This document shows, piece after piece, positions 26,174 to 34,841 of a stretch of DNA of 41,150 nt. The translations under genes were made by a program, and so were the position numbers. The notes beneath the pieces are model-generated. The model was not told where the DNA came from. It worked only from the letters and a program-made list of their open reading frames with translations, and ran no database searches. Numbering within the stretch: the first letter of the stretch is position 1; the number at the start of each line of letters is the position of its first letter. This DNA comes from Cyanobacteria bacterium M_DeepCast_200m_mx_001 (GTDB taxonomy: Bacteria > Cyanobacteriota > Cyanobacteriia > PCC-6307 > Cyanobiaceae): assembly GCA_016882415.1 (NCBI GenBank), contig VGQL01000006.1, positions 1 through 41,150 of the forward strand. The letters run 5' to 3'.

Positions 26174-26812
26174 TCAGCCCTTGGCCGCCTGCTCCAGGGC
26201 CAGCAGGAGCTGTTCGGTGTCGGGTTTGCTGTCGAAACGGCAGAGGCTGCGGTAGCCGTCGGGATCACGGCGGTAAAAGCACCAGTCCTCGGGGTAGGCA
26301 TGGCGCAACGCCCCATCGGCGGTGGGGATCAGGGCATAGGCCGATTGCCAATCGCCGAGGAAGCCCTTGCGGCGCTCACGGGCCACGGTGCCGATGCCCA
26401 CGGCGGCATCCTCCAGGCGTCCGTTGAGCAGCACCACCGGCCCACGGTGCTGACCGCAGGTTCGCTCCACATCGTCGTAGTCCGCCGGGGTCGGGGCCAC
26501 GATCAGCAGCACGCCATCACTGCCACCATCGGCCTGCTGCAGGCGTTGCACGTCCCCCAGGCTGGTGATGGCGGGGGCCAGATCCGGCGCATCCCGTTTG
26601 GCCAGGGCCGTGGCACCGGCGTCGGGGCACACCAGACGGAGGTCGCTGAACCGGGGCAGCAGAGCCGCCGACAAACGCAGGGCCACCGGCAGGATCCGCA
26701 GCCCCTCGAAGCGCAACTCCGCGGTCCAGCGTTGGCGTCCCCCCTTGGCCAGCGCCGCCGCCACGGCGGTGAGCAGCTCCGCTTCAGCGGTGCGGAGATC
26801 GGCGGGGAGCAT
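26174..26812 (-). CDS. DUF1995 family protein
   Basis: A 212-residue soluble protein of the DUF1995 family, shared by cyanobacteria and chloroplasts: LPADLRTAEAELLTAVAAAL at the start, RLVCPDAGATALAKRDAPDL in the middle, and VVLLNGRLEDAAVGIG, then the C-terminal DWQSAYALIP and YPEDWCFYRRDPDGY. The plant relative LPA3 is reported to act in photosystem II assembly. Whether this one does is unknown. It lies 24 nt after the cysteine desulfurase-like gene. Confidence 0.85.
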   Translation of the reverse strand: MLPADLRTAEAELLTAVAAALAKGGRQRWTAELRFEGLRILPVALRLSAALLPRFSDLRLVCPDAGATALAKRDAPDLAPAITSLGDVQRLQQADGGSDGVLLIVAPTPADYDDVERTCGQHRGPVVLLNGRLEDAAVGIGTVARERRKGFLGDWQSAYALIPTADGALRHAYPEDWCFYRRDPDGYRSLCRFDSKPDTEQLLLALEQAAKG

Positions 26813-26836
26813 GGGGGCCCTGAAGCTGGCGTGACC

Positions 26837-28018
26837 CTAGAAGCCGAAGGGTTGCAGGGCCCGGGCCATCGCCGCCGGCAGCTCCTCCAGCAGGCGCTCC
26901 CCATGCCAGGGCCCAAGGCTGATGCGCATCCCAGCCTGGGCTTCCTCGGCCCCGTATCCCATCGCCAGCAGCACCGGGCTCGGGGTCTGGCGGCCACTGC
27001 TGCAGGCGGAACCGCTGCTGGCGGCGAATCCCTGCCGCCAGAGCTGCTGCACCAGCTGACGACCGGCAATGGGCTGACCCTGGGGGCTGCGGGCCAGCAG
27101 GCTGAGGTGGTGGGGCAGGCGTTGGTGCGCCTGACCCTGGCGCGGATCCACGCCGGTGAGTTCGAGGCCGGGATGCAGCAGCAGCCGCTGCAGCAGGGCA
27201 TCACGGAGGTGCGAGCTGGGATCGACACCGCCGTGGTCCAGCAGGCGCCGCTGGCGCAGCTCCACCGCCTCCACGAAGCCCGTCACCAGCTCCACAGGCT
27301 CGGTGCCGGCCCGCAGTCCCCCCTCCTGGCCCCCTCCCCCCTGCAGCGGCTCCAGGCTGTGGCCGTCGCGCACCAGCAGGGCTCCGATCCCCTTTGGTCC
27401 CTGGATCTTGTGGGCCGTCAGGCTCATCAGATCCACCGGCAGGGCATCAAAGCTGATCGGGCGGTGCCCCAGCATCTGCACCCCATCCACGTGCAAGGGG
27501 ATCCCGGCGGCGCGACAGAGGGCCCCGATGCGTTCCAGGGGTTGCACGGAGCCCACTTCGCTCTGTCCCCAGATCACCGACACCAGGGCCGTGGGGGGAG
27601 CCAACAGGGCTTGCAGGCGCTCCAGATCCAGCCGTCCCTGACGATCCACCGGCAGCAGGTCCACCACCATGCCCCAGCGGCGCAGCTGGTCCGCCGCCGC
27701 AAGGCTGGCGGGGTGCTCGACGCTGGAGAGCAACACACGGGCACCTGACGTCTGGCCCCTGCAGCTCCCCAGCAGCGCCAGGTGGATCGATTCGGTGCCC
27801 CCAGAGGTGAACAGCACTCGCCCCGCCTGGCATCCCAGCAGCCCGGCCAACCGCTGCCGCTGGCGTTCCAGCTGCTCGGCGGCCCGCAGGCCAAAGCCGT
27901 GCAGGCTGGAGGGGTTCGCCCACGCCTCAGCCCGGCAGCGCTGCATGGCCGCCAGCACCGCCTCAGCGGGGGGCGTTGTGGCGGAGCAATCCAGGTAGTG
28001 GTGGAGGTCGTGCCCCAT
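26837..28018 (-). CDS. Cysteine desulfurase family protein (NifS/IscS-like)
   Basis: A 393-residue class V aminotransferase-fold PLP enzyme. Landmarks are YLDCSATTPP at the N-terminus, FTSGGTESIHLAL near residues 70-82, SSVEHPA with His102, HVDGVQ (Asp178, Gln181), the Schiff-base lysine K204 in TAHKIQGPKG, and Cys339 in SSGSACSSGRQ, the residue that would carry the persulfide. The expected reaction is Cys to Ala, supplying sulfur for Fe-S clusters or thiolation. Cyanobacteria carry several paralogues and I cannot tell which role this one has. It follows dapF by 23 nt. Confidence 0.9.
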   Translation of the reverse strand: MGHDLHHYLDCSATTPPAEAVLAAMQRCRAEAWANPSSLHGFGLRAAEQLERQRQRLAGLLGCQAGRVLFTSGGTESIHLALLGSCRGQTSGARVLLSSVEHPASLAAADQLRRWGMVVDLLPVDRQGRLDLERLQALLAPPTALVSVIWGQSEVGSVQPLERIGALCRAAGIPLHVDGVQMLGHRPISFDALPVDLMSLTAHKIQGPKGIGALLVRDGHSLEPLQGGGGQEGGLRAGTEPVELVTGFVEAVELRQRRLLDHGGVDPSSHLRDALLQRLLLHPGLELTGVDPRQGQAHQRLPHHLSLLARSPQGQPIAGRQLVQQLWRQGFAASSGSACSSGRQTPSPVLLAMGYGAEEAQAGMRISLGPWHGERLLEELPAAMARALQPFGF

Positions 28019-28041
28019 GGCGGTTGCCTGGGCCTGGGCCC

Positions 28042-29208
28042 TCAGAGGTTGAAATCAGGCTGGCGTTCCGCCCGGGCCCGGGTGCGTGACTCCAGGGTGT
28101 TGGTGGCAAGGGTCACCAAATCGTCCAAGGAGGTGCCGTTGAGCAGGGCCTCGACGCGGGCGCGGGCCTCGGCGCTGGGGCAACGGTCCGGCCGGATGCA
28201 GCCCTGGGTGCAGACGGTGGCGCAATCAATGGCCTCCGCATCAGCAGCCGCAGACTCCGGGGCCTGGGGGTTGGCGGCCGCAGGGGGGATGGCGGGTGCC
28301 CCGGATTCGGCAGCCTGCTGGCGTGCGGCCGCCACCGCCGCAGGGTCGGGGACCACCCCATCGAACACGTGCTCCGCCGGGCCATCCATGAACACCCGAC
28401 CGCTGGCGGCATCCCAGTGGATCAACAGGGGGCCACCGGGCAGGTCCAGGCGGGCGCGGCGCTCACACAGGCCCAGGCTGTGCATGGCCACCAGGGTGGC
28501 GCAGGCCCCCGTGCCACAGGCGAGGGTTGGGCCGGCCCCCCGCTCCCACACCCGCATCTGCAGATGCTCCGGGTTGATCACCTGCACGAAATGCACATTG
28601 GTGCGCGCTGGGAAGGCGGGGTGGTGCTCCAGCAAGGGGCCAAAGCGCTCCAGATCGATTTCCTCCACGGCGGTCACAGGGATCACGACATGGGGGTTGC
28701 CCATGCCGGCGGCCGCCACCGCAAACCGCTCGCCATCCACCACCAGCTCGCCCTGGGGCACGCCCGCGTCCCCCACCTCCAGGCTGGTGGGCACCTGCTG
28801 GGGCTCCAGGAAGGGGGCCCCCATGTCCACCCGCACGGTGCCGTCCGCCAGCAGTTCCGGCACGATCCGGCCCGCCAGGGTGTCAATCGCCCAGGTGCGG
28901 CCCGGGCCATCCCCATCCACATCCGCCAGGAAGCGCGCCAGGCAGCGGATGCCGTTGCCGCACATCTCCGGCTCGGTGCCGTCGGCATTGAAGATGCGCA
29001 TGCGCAACTCACCGCCGGCGTTGGGGGGCAGGGCCAGGATCACCCCATCGCCCCCCACGCCGAAGCGGCGATCACAGAGCTGGACCACCCGTTCAGGGGT
29101 GAGGGCAAAGGCCCGTTCGGGGTTCGGGGTGGCCCGGCCATCCAGCAGCAGGAAATCGTTGCCCAGACCCTGGTATTTGCTGAAGGACAGGTTGCTGAAC
29201 TCGGACAC
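28042..29208 (-). CDS. dapF: Diaminopimelate epimerase with a Cys-containing C-terminal extension
   Basis: A 388-residue protein. Residues 1-285 are a complete DapF, which converts LL- to meso-diaminopimelate for lysine and peptidoglycan. The two catalytic cysteines are C83 (EMCGNGIRC) and C231 (ACGTGAC), and KYQGLGNDFLLLD is near the start. Residues ~286-388 are additional: an Ala/Pro-rich linker, then cysteines at 329, 333, 337 and 343 (CX3CX3CX5C) and a basic helical tail (SAEARARVEALL...SLDDLVTLA...). DapF is normally about 275-285 residues. I chose GTG 29208 at the conserved N-terminus although the frame is open to 29562. It is divergent from the Hfq-like gene by only 42 nt and heads a five-gene unit. 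Confidence 0.95.
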   Translation of the reverse strand: MSEFSNLSFSKYQGLGNDFLLLDGRATPNPERAFALTPERVVQLCDRRFGVGGDGVILALPPNAGGELRMRIFNADGTEPEMCGNGIRCLARFLADVDGDGPGRTWAIDTLAGRIVPELLADGTVRVDMGAPFLEPQQVPTSLEVGDAGVPQGELVVDGERFAVAAAGMGNPHVVIPVTAVEEIDLERFGPLLEHHPAFPARTNVHFVQVINPEHLQMRVWERGAGPTLACGTGACATLVAMHSLGLCERRARLDLPGGPLLIHWDAASGRVFMDGPAEHVFDGVVPDPAAVAAARQQAAESGAPAIPPAAANPQAPESAAADAEAIDCATVCTQGCIRPDRCPSAEARARVEALLNGTSLDDLVTLATNTLESRTRARAERQPDFNL

Positions 29209-29250
29209 GCGCGGCAGCCTGCGGAGGGGCTTGTGGGTGAGGTCGATCCT

Positions 29251-29490
29251 ATGGGGAGCAGCTCGGAGCGCCACCCCGCCGGGTTTGACCCCTCCCAGCC
29301 CGGTATCCGCTGCCTGCAGCAGTGGATTCGACGGCGCACTCCCCTGCGCATCGAACTGGCCGGTGGTGGCCAAGTGCAGGGTGTTGCGGCCTGGGTGGAT
29401 GGCGAGTTCCTGGCGCTGCAGGGCGAGGCCGGCGAGGAGCCGGTGCTGGTGAACCGCAGGGCCATCGCCCTGATCCAGGCTCAGACCTGA
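29251..29490 (+). CDS. hfq: Hfq-like RNA-binding protein
   Basis: A 79-residue protein: a short variable start, then [40 protein letters not shown] and [11 protein letters not shown]. This follows the alpha-helix plus five-strand Sm fold in the divergent form seen in cyanobacterial Hfq, which interacts with partner proteins and RNA rather than resembling the E. coli sequence closely. A good Shine-Dalgarno sequence (GAGG, 29239-29242) sits 8 nt before ATG 29251. The frame is open upstream, hiding this start. Position beside dapF is, as I recall, typical of cyanobacterial hfq and supports the call. leuS follows 38 nt downstream. Confidence 0.82.
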   Translation: MGSSSERHPAGFDPSQPGIRCLQQWIRRRTPLRIELAGGGQVQGVAAWVDGEFLALQGEAGEEPVLVNRRAIALIQAQT

Positions 29491-29528
29491 GGCTGTGGGA
29501 GCATCAGCGGCACGCACCCCTGCCAGCC

Positions 29529-32186
29529 GTGAGCGACTCCAGCCGCTACCAACCCCAGGCAATTGAAGCGAACTGGCAACGGGCCTGGCAGGACAACGGC
29601 CTGCATGCCACCCCCGCGCTGGAGGCGGGGGAGCAGGGTTTCTACGCCCTCTCGATGTTTCCGTACCCCTCCGGAAACCTGCACATGGGCCATGTGCGCA
29701 ACTACGTGATCACCGATGTGGTGGCGAGGGTGCAACGGCTCCGGGGCCGCAAGGTGCTGCATCCCATGGGCTGGGATGCCTTTGGTCTCCCCGCTGAGAA
29801 CGCCGCCATCGAGCGGGGCGTCGATCCCGGCGCCTGGACCGACCAGAACATCGCCTCCATGCGCCACCAGCTGGACCAGCTGGGGCTCTCGATCGACTGG
29901 GACCGTGAATTCGCCACCTGCCATAGCGACTACTACCGCTGGACCCAGTGGCTGTTCCTGCAGTTCCTGGAGGCGGGTCTGGCCTACCGCAAGGAGGCCA
30001 CGGTCAACTGGGACCCCATCGATCAAACGGTGCTGGCCAACGAGCAGGTGGATGGCGAAGGCCGCTCCTGGCGCTCCGGGGCCCTGGTGGAGAAGCGCAA
30101 GCTGCGCCAGTGGTTCCTCAAGATCACCGACTACGCCCAGCAGCTGCTGGATGACCTCGATGGCCTCGAGGGTTGGCCCGAACGGGTTCGCACCATGCAG
30201 GCCAACTGGATCGGCCGCAGCACCGGTGCGGAGCTTGAGTTCGCGGTGGTGGATGCCGATGGCGTCCCCAGCGGCGAGCAGATCACCGTGTTCACCACAC
30301 GCCCCGACACCCTGTTTGGCGCCACCTATGTGGTGCTGGCCCCGGAACACGCCCTGGTGCCCTCCCTCACCAGCGGCGACCAGCGGCTGGCGGTGGAGGC
30401 CTTCTGTGATCTGGTCTCTCGGCAGAGCGAACAGGACCGCACCGCCGAAGACAAACCCAAGCGGGGTGTGCCCATCGGCGCCCAGGTGCGCAACCCGGCC
30501 AACGGGGCCCTGATCCCCCTCTGGATCGCCGATTACGTGCTGGCGGACTACGGCACCGGCGCGGTGATGGGTGTGCCCGCCCACGACCAGCGCGATTTCC
30601 TGTTTGCCCGGCAATACGAGCTACCGGTGCAGCAGGTGATCATTCCGCAGGGCAGCGATGAACACGCTTTTGAAGGGGGCCCCTGGACCGAGGCCGGTGT
30701 GCTGATCCATTCCGGCCGCTTTGACGGCCTGCGCAGTGGTGAGGCCAAAACAGCCATCACCGAAGCGGCCGCCGCCGAGGGCTGGGGCCGGCAGCGTGTC
30801 CAGTTTCGCCTGCGCGACTGGCTGATCTCGCGCCAGCGTTACTGGGGCTGCCCGATCCCGGTGATCCACTGCGACAGCTGCGGCGCCGTGCCCGTGCCCG
30901 TGGACCAATTGCCCGTGGAGCTTCCGCGGGACGTGGCCTTCACCGGTAAGGGGGCTTCACCCCTGGCCCAGCTGGAGAGCTGGGTGGCGGTGGACTGCCC
31001 CTGCTGCGGCCAGCCGGCCCGGCGGGAGACGGACACCATGGACACCTTCATGTGCTCCAGCTGGTATTTCCTGCGCTACAGCGACCCCAAGAACACCCAG
31101 CTCCCCTTCAGCCGCGAAGCGGTGGATGCCTGGCTGCCGGTGGATCAATACGTGGGGGGCATCGAACACGCCATCCTGCACCTGCTCTATTCCCGTTTCT
31201 TCACCAAGGTGTTGCGGGATCGCCAGCTGCTGAGCGCAGGGGAGCCGTTCACCAAGCTGCTCACCCAGGGCATGGTGCAGGGGGTCACCTACAAGAACCC
31301 CAGCACCGGCAAATACATCCCGCCGTCGGAGGTGGCGGACAGCGCCGATCCCCGCGATCCGCTCACCGGGGAACCGCTCGACACCTTCTACGAGAAGATG
31401 TCGAAGTCGAAGTACAACGGCGTGGATCCCGCCGTGGTGATCGACCGCTACGGGGCCGACACCGCCCGCATGTTCATCCTGTTCAAGGCCCCTCCCGAAA
31501 AGGATCTGGAGTGGGATGACGCCGATGTGGAAGGGCAATTCCGCTTTCTGCAGCGCCTCTGGCGGCTGGTGGATTCGGCCCTGGAGCGGGGTTGTTCCCT
31601 GGCGGACAACGCCGGGACAGAACCAGACGTGCAGCGGGCCCTGGCGCAGGCCCAGGCCCAGGGCGGTCTCGGGGAGGCGGATCGGGCCCTGCGGCGAGCG
31701 GTGCACACCGCCATCACGGCCATCAGCGATGACCTGAGCGGCGATTACCAGTTCAACACCGCCGTGTCGGAGCTGATGAAGCTCAGCAATGCCATGGCCC
31801 CATTGCTGGCGGACAGCCAGCCCGTGTTGATCAACGAGGCGCTGCGCAGCTTGGTGATCCTGCTGGCCCCCTTCGCCCCGCACCTGGCGGAGGAACTCTG
31901 GCTGAAGCTGGGGGGCCGCTCCGCCAGCGACAGCCTCGCCAGCAACAGCGTGCATCGCCAGGCTTGGCCCGTGGCGGATGCCACCGCCCTGGTGCGCGAC
32001 ACGGTTCCCCTGGTGATTCAGATCAAGGGCAAGGTGCGCGGCAGCCTGGAGGTGCCCGCCGATGCCGACAAGGCCACCCTGGAGCAGCTGGCCCTGGGTA
32101 GCGACATTGCGATCAAATGGTTGGAGGGCAAGGCCCCCAGCCGGGTGATCGTGGTGCCCGGAAAACTGGTGAACCTGGTGCCCTGA
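29529..32186 (+). CDS. leuS: Leucyl-tRNA synthetase
   Basis: An 885-residue class I synthetase. The HIGH motif appears as HMGH (residues 52-55, in [14 protein letters not shown]) and KMSKS at 623-627 ([12 protein letters not shown]). The editing domain (CP1) lies between, including [13 protein letters not shown] and the conserved [13 protein letters not shown] zinc-site-like pair of CxxC segments (HCDSCG, CPCCGQ) is in the LeuRS insertion, and the anticodon-binding and C-terminal domains follow. I chose GTG 29529 because it starts the conserved [14 protein letters not shown] segment, although the frame is open to 29322. It is convergent with pgi (5-nt gap). Confidence 0.96.
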   Translation: MSDSSRYQPQAIEANWQRAWQDNGLHATPALEAGEQGFYALSMFPYPSGNLHMGHVRNYVITDVVARVQRLRGRKVLHPMGWDAFGLPAENAAIERGVDPGAWTDQNIASMRHQLDQLGLSIDWDREFATCHSDYYRWTQWLFLQFLEAGLAYRKEATVNWDPIDQTVLANEQVDGEGRSWRSGALVEKRKLRQWFLKITDYAQQLLDDLDGLEGWPERVRTMQANWIGRSTGAELEFAVVDADGVPSGEQITVFTTRPDTLFGATYVVLAPEHALVPSLTSGDQRLAVEAFCDLVSRQSEQDRTAEDKPKRGVPIGAQVRNPANGALIPLWIADYVLADYGTGAVMGVPAHDQRDFLFARQYELPVQQVIIPQGSDEHAFEGGPWTEAGVLIHSGRFDGLRSGEAKTAITEAAAAEGWGRQRVQFRLRDWLISRQRYWGCPIPVIHCDSCGAVPVPVDQLPVELPRDVAFTGKGASPLAQLESWVAVDCPCCGQPARRETDTMDTFMCSSWYFLRYSDPKNTQLPFSREAVDAWLPVDQYVGGIEHAILHLLYSRFFTKVLRDRQLLSAGEPFTKLLTQGMVQGVTYKNPSTGKYIPPSEVADSADPRDPLTGEPLDTFYEKMSKSKYNGVDPAVVIDRYGADTARMFILFKAPPEKDLEWDDADVEGQFRFLQRLWRLVDSALERGCSLADNAGTEPDVQRALAQAQAQGGLGEADRALRRAVHTAITAISDDLSGDYQFNTAVSELMKLSNAMAPLLADSQPVLINEALRSLVILLAPFAPHLAEELWLKLGGRSASDSLASNSVHRQAWPVADATALVRDTVPLVIQIKGKVRGSLEVPADADKATLEQLALGSDIAIKWLEGKAPSRVIVVPGKLVNLVP

Positions 32187-32195
32187 GCGCCTCAG
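32183..32195. terminator. Short stem-loop embedding the leuS and pgi stop codons
   Basis: CTGAG / CTCAG with a CGC loop spans the 5-nt gap between the convergent genes. Both TGA stops pair with each other. Part of this complementarity is automatic for two facing TGA stops. There is no T-tract. Confidence 0.22.
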
Positions 32196-33793
32196 TCGTG
32201 GATGAACACCAGGGACTCGGGTTGACCCCAGTCCCCGCGGGCATCGATATGGCGGCGGTTGGCGCAGAGGTGGCGCAGGATCCAGTACAGCGGCTCCGGT
32301 GAATCCAGCCCCATGCGGGCCTGGAGGTCCGCCAGGGTGTGTTCCCGCTGGTCCGCTATGGCCAGCTCCAGGCGGGCCTGAAGATCCAGCAGGGCTGCGG
32401 CCGCCTTCTTGCCGGCCTCCACCCCCGGTTGGTGATAGGCATTCACATTGACCAACTCGCCGTAGAGCCCAACGGCCCGCTCAAACAGGGCGATCAGGGC
32501 CCCCAGGCTGGCGGCATCGAGGCGCTGCAGGGTGATGCTCAGGTTGAGCCGCCCTTCCTCGGTGAGGGCCGAGCGGGTGCCCTGCAGGAACCCATCCAGA
32601 AAATCACCGGGGTTCTCCCCCTCGAGCGGGGGGATGTCGCCGGGGTCCTCGAGCACCTCGATGAAAGTCACAAAGAAGTTGTCGACGCCGTCGCGCAGCT
32701 GCTGCACGTAGGCGTGCTGATCGGTGGAGCCCTTGTTGCCGTACACCGCCAGGCCCTGGTGCACCACGGTGCCGTTGCGGTCGAGTTTCTTGCCGAGGCT
32801 CTCCATCACCAGCTGCTGCAGGTAGCGGCTAAACACCTCAAGCCGGTCGCGGTAGGGCAGCACCACCATGTCCCGTTGGCCCCGTCCCCCCCCAGCCTGA
32901 TACCAGGCGGCCGCCAGCAGGGCGGCGGGGTTGTGGCGCAGGGTGGGATGGCGGGTGGCGGCATCCATGGCGGCGGCACCGGCCAGGAAGGCGCGGATGT
33001 CACTACCGATCAGCACTCCGGGCAGCAGGCCCACGGCGCTGGTGACGCTGGTGCGGCCCCCCACCCAATCGAACATGTCGAAGCGGGCCAGCCAATCCCC
33101 CTGTTCCGCCTCCTGATCCAGGCGGCTGCCGAGCATGGTGACGGCCACCGCCTGTTGCATCCAGCGGCCCCCAGCGGCCTCCACGGCACGGCGGGCCTGA
33201 AGCATGCCGATGTGGGGTTCTGGGGTGCCCCCCGATTTGCTCACCACCACCACCAGGGTGGTGCGCAGACGATCCCCCAGGGAGGCGAGGGTGCGGCGCA
33301 TGCCGTCGGGATCGACGTTGTCGAAAAAGTGGAAGGGCAGTCCGGAGCCGGGGTCCTGCAGCGCCCGAATCATCAGCAGGGGCCCAAGGCCGGATCCGCC
33401 GATGCCGATCCACAGCACGTCGGTGAACGGCTGGTTGGGTGCCGCCGCGATGGCCCCGGAGAGCACATCGCGGCCGAAGCGTTCGATGCGATCCACCTCC
33501 CGGCGGATGTGGTCAGCGCTGGCGGGATCCGGTGCCAGCTCAGGGGTGCGCAGCCAGTAGTGCCCCACCTGGCGTTGCTCATCCGGGTTGGCGATGGCCC
33601 CCGCCTCGAGGGCGGCCATGGCGGCGAAAGCCTGATCAAAGCGGGGGGCCATGGCCTCCAGCTGGGGGGCATCCAGGCCCATGCGGCTGACATCCAGCCA
33701 GAAGCCCAACCCCGCGTCGTGCCAGAGCAGGTGGCAGAACCGCTGCCACTGGCTTTGGGGATCCAAGCCGGGAGCAGGGGAGAGGGGACTCAT
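32192..33793 (-). CDS. pgi: Glucose-6-phosphate isomerase
   Basis: A 533-residue enzyme that interconverts glucose 6-phosphate and fructose 6-phosphate at the branch of glycolysis, the oxidative pentose pathway and glycogen metabolism. Landmarks are DVLWIGIGGSGLGPLLM, VVVVSKSGGTPEP, GGRTSVTSAVGLLPG and the C-terminal YGNKGSTDQHAYVQQL. The compact length is typical of the cyanobacterial form. ATG 33793 is preferred. A 250-nt region with four inverted repeats separates it from the divergent gene at 34044. Confidence 0.95.
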   Translation of the reverse strand: MSPLSPAPGLDPQSQWQRFCHLLWHDAGLGFWLDVSRMGLDAPQLEAMAPRFDQAFAAMAALEAGAIANPDEQRQVGHYWLRTPELAPDPASADHIRREVDRIERFGRDVLSGAIAAAPNQPFTDVLWIGIGGSGLGPLLMIRALQDPGSGLPFHFFDNVDPDGMRRTLASLGDRLRTTLVVVVSKSGGTPEPHIGMLQARRAVEAAGGRWMQQAVAVTMLGSRLDQEAEQGDWLARFDMFDWVGGRTSVTSAVGLLPGVLIGSDIRAFLAGAAAMDAATRHPTLRHNPAALLAAAWYQAGGGRGQRDMVVLPYRDRLEVFSRYLQQLVMESLGKKLDRNGTVVHQGLAVYGNKGSTDQHAYVQQLRDGVDNFFVTFIEVLEDPGDIPPLEGENPGDFLDGFLQGTRSALTEEGRLNLSITLQRLDAASLGALIALFERAVGLYGELVNVNAYHQPGVEAGKKAAAALLDLQARLELAIADQREHTLADLQARMGLDSPEPLYWILRHLCANRRHIDARGDWGQPESLVFIHD

Positions 33794-33842
33794 GGGCCGA
33801 TGCGCAGAAGCGGCCTGGCGACGCTATCGGTGAACGGCTGTT

Positions 33843-33872
33843 GGGGATACCCCTGTTCGGGGCCAACGGCCC
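33843..33872. repeat. Two small adjacent inverted repeats upstream of pgi
   Basis: GGGG-ATA-CCCC (33843-33853) and GGGCC-AAC-GGCCC (33860-33872) can each form a short stem. They sit with the larger repeats at 33897-33914 and 33919-33948 in the pgi upstream region. Confidence 0.35.
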
Positions 33873-33896
33873 AAAAAGGCAAGTCCGAGGCGCGAC

Positions 33897-33914
33897 TGTG
33901 TGGACCGCCACACA
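33897..33914. repeat. Perfect 7-bp inverted repeat upstream of pgi
   Basis: TGTGTGG (33897-33903) and CCACACA (33908-33914) with a 4-nt loop ACCG. It could be a dimeric operator or an RNA hairpin in the pgi leader. Confidence 0.5.
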
Positions 33915-33918
33915 TCCA

Positions 33919-33948
33919 GCGCCCCCCTGGGCAAACCCAGGAGGGCGC
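33919..33948. repeat. 13-bp inverted repeat upstream of pgi
   Basis: GCGCCCCCCTGGG (33919-33931) pairs with CCCAGGAGGGCGC (33936-33948) with one C/A mismatch and a CAAA loop. An AT-rich stretch (33951-33985) follows and may hold a promoter. There is no T-tract after the stem on either strand, so a regulatory or leader structure is more likely than a standard terminator. Confidence 0.5.
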
Positions 33949-34043
33949 CGTAAGCTTTGGTTAAGACTTCAGAATCAAACTGTCCACTGGCTTCCCTGAC
34001 CCGCTGGTTGACCGCTTGGAGCCGCCCCCGCCTGGGGTGGGGC

Positions 34044-34835
34044 TTGGGATCGGCGTCCGGTCGCGCCGTTGTAGCTCCCCGCGGCCTTAAGCGTGTGCTC
34101 ACCGCCGGGCTTTTGCTGGCGTTGGGTCTGAGTGAGTGGAGCACCCCGAGCCTGGCCCCCCTGCGCAGCTTGCTGCCGGCGGCGGATCGTCTGGATCCCA
34201 CCACCTTCAGTCCCGAGGAATTGCGGGACCTCCAACGCCGATTCGGGGTGCATGGGCCCCAGCCCCGGCTGGCCCAGCTGTTCACCCACGGGGTGGATCA
34301 ACTCACCCCCGTTCGCAACCACGCCCTCACACAGTTGCAGGATCTGCAGCCGGTGATTCAGCAGGTGAGTCGCCGCAGCGGCATCAACCCGATGCTGCTC
34401 ACGGCGATCCTGTTTGATGAGATCCAGCACGCCAAGCCCGGGGAGGGGTTGCCCATCGCCGCCCATTCCGGCCTGTTCAGCACCCTGGGGCCAGCGCAAC
34501 TGGGGGTGAGTGAGATGGTGAAGCAGGGCCTGGTGCCGGAACACCCCAGCGACGAGGAGGTGGCGGCGGCCCGGGAGCAACTGCTCGACCCCGAGCGCAA
34601 CGTGGCGCTGCTGGCGGGCAAGTTGTCACGGCTGCTGCGGCTGTTGGATCAGCACCCCAACGCCACCCACGATGTGAGCCGCCAGCGTCCCCACGCCAAA
34701 ACCGTGGCCACCCTGGCCTATCTGCACAACGGCAAGCTGGACTACCCCGCCAGGATCCTCCGCTACATGCAGGATCCCGAGCTGCACGGTCTGGTGTTCA
34801 GCCAGCGCAAGAAGCCTGTCTCGCCGCTGATCTGA
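34044..34835 (+). CDS. Exported lysozyme-fold / lytic transglycosylase-like protein (DUF1402-like)
   Basis: About 263 residues with an N-terminal hydrophobic signal segment after basic residues (GLKRVLTAGLLLALGLSEW). The core SGINPMLLTAILFDEIQHAKPGEG (Glu at about residue 136), then FSTLGPAQLGVSEMV, then DPERNVALLAGKLSRLL, follows the pattern of lysozyme-like lytic transglycosylases. It recalls DUF1402 proteins. The expected role is peptidoglycan cleavage in the periplasm. The start is uncertain: the frame is open from TTG 33957, but that stretch is AT-rich and promoter-like. TTG 34044 or GTG 34095 are more plausible. It ends one base before the stop of the convergent amidase gene. Confidence 0.7.
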   Translation: MGSASGRAVVAPRGLKRVLTAGLLLALGLSEWSTPSLAPLRSLLPAADRLDPTTFSPEELRDLQRRFGVHGPQPRLAQLFTHGVDQLTPVRNHALTQLQDLQPVIQQVSRRSGINPMLLTAILFDEIQHAKPGEGLPIAAHSGLFSTLGPAQLGVSEMVKQGLVPEHPSDEEVAAAREQLLDPERNVALLAGKLSRLLRLLDQHPNATHDVSRQRPHAKTVATLAYLHNGKLDYPARILRYMQDPELHGLVFSQRKKPVSPLI

Positions 34836-34841
34836 ATCAGC
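34826..34841. terminator. Stem-loop at convergent gene ends
   Basis: GCTGAT / ATCAGC (6 bp, CTGA loop) covers the junction between the transglycosylase-like gene and the amidase gene, including most of both stop codons. A GGCCC / GGGCC pair follows at 34846-34857 within the amidase 3' end. There is no T-tract. Confidence 0.32.

Noticed and set aside
26138-29452. Very long plus-strand ORFs (536 and 556 aa) opposite the cysteine desulfurase and dapF genes
   Set aside because: They are antisense shadows of well-supported genes, a consequence of high GC at third positions.
33860-33880. GGGCC-AAC-GGCCC followed by AAAAA as an intrinsic terminator
   Set aside because: On the plus strand the stem is followed by A residues, and on the minus strand the T-run precedes the stem, so neither orientation gives stem then T-tract.
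33957-34043. Longer start (TTG 33957) for the lysozyme-fold-like protein
   Set aside because: The first ~30 codons include an AT-rich, promoter-like stretch and encode no conserved-looking sequence. A start nearer the hydrophobic signal segment is more plausible.
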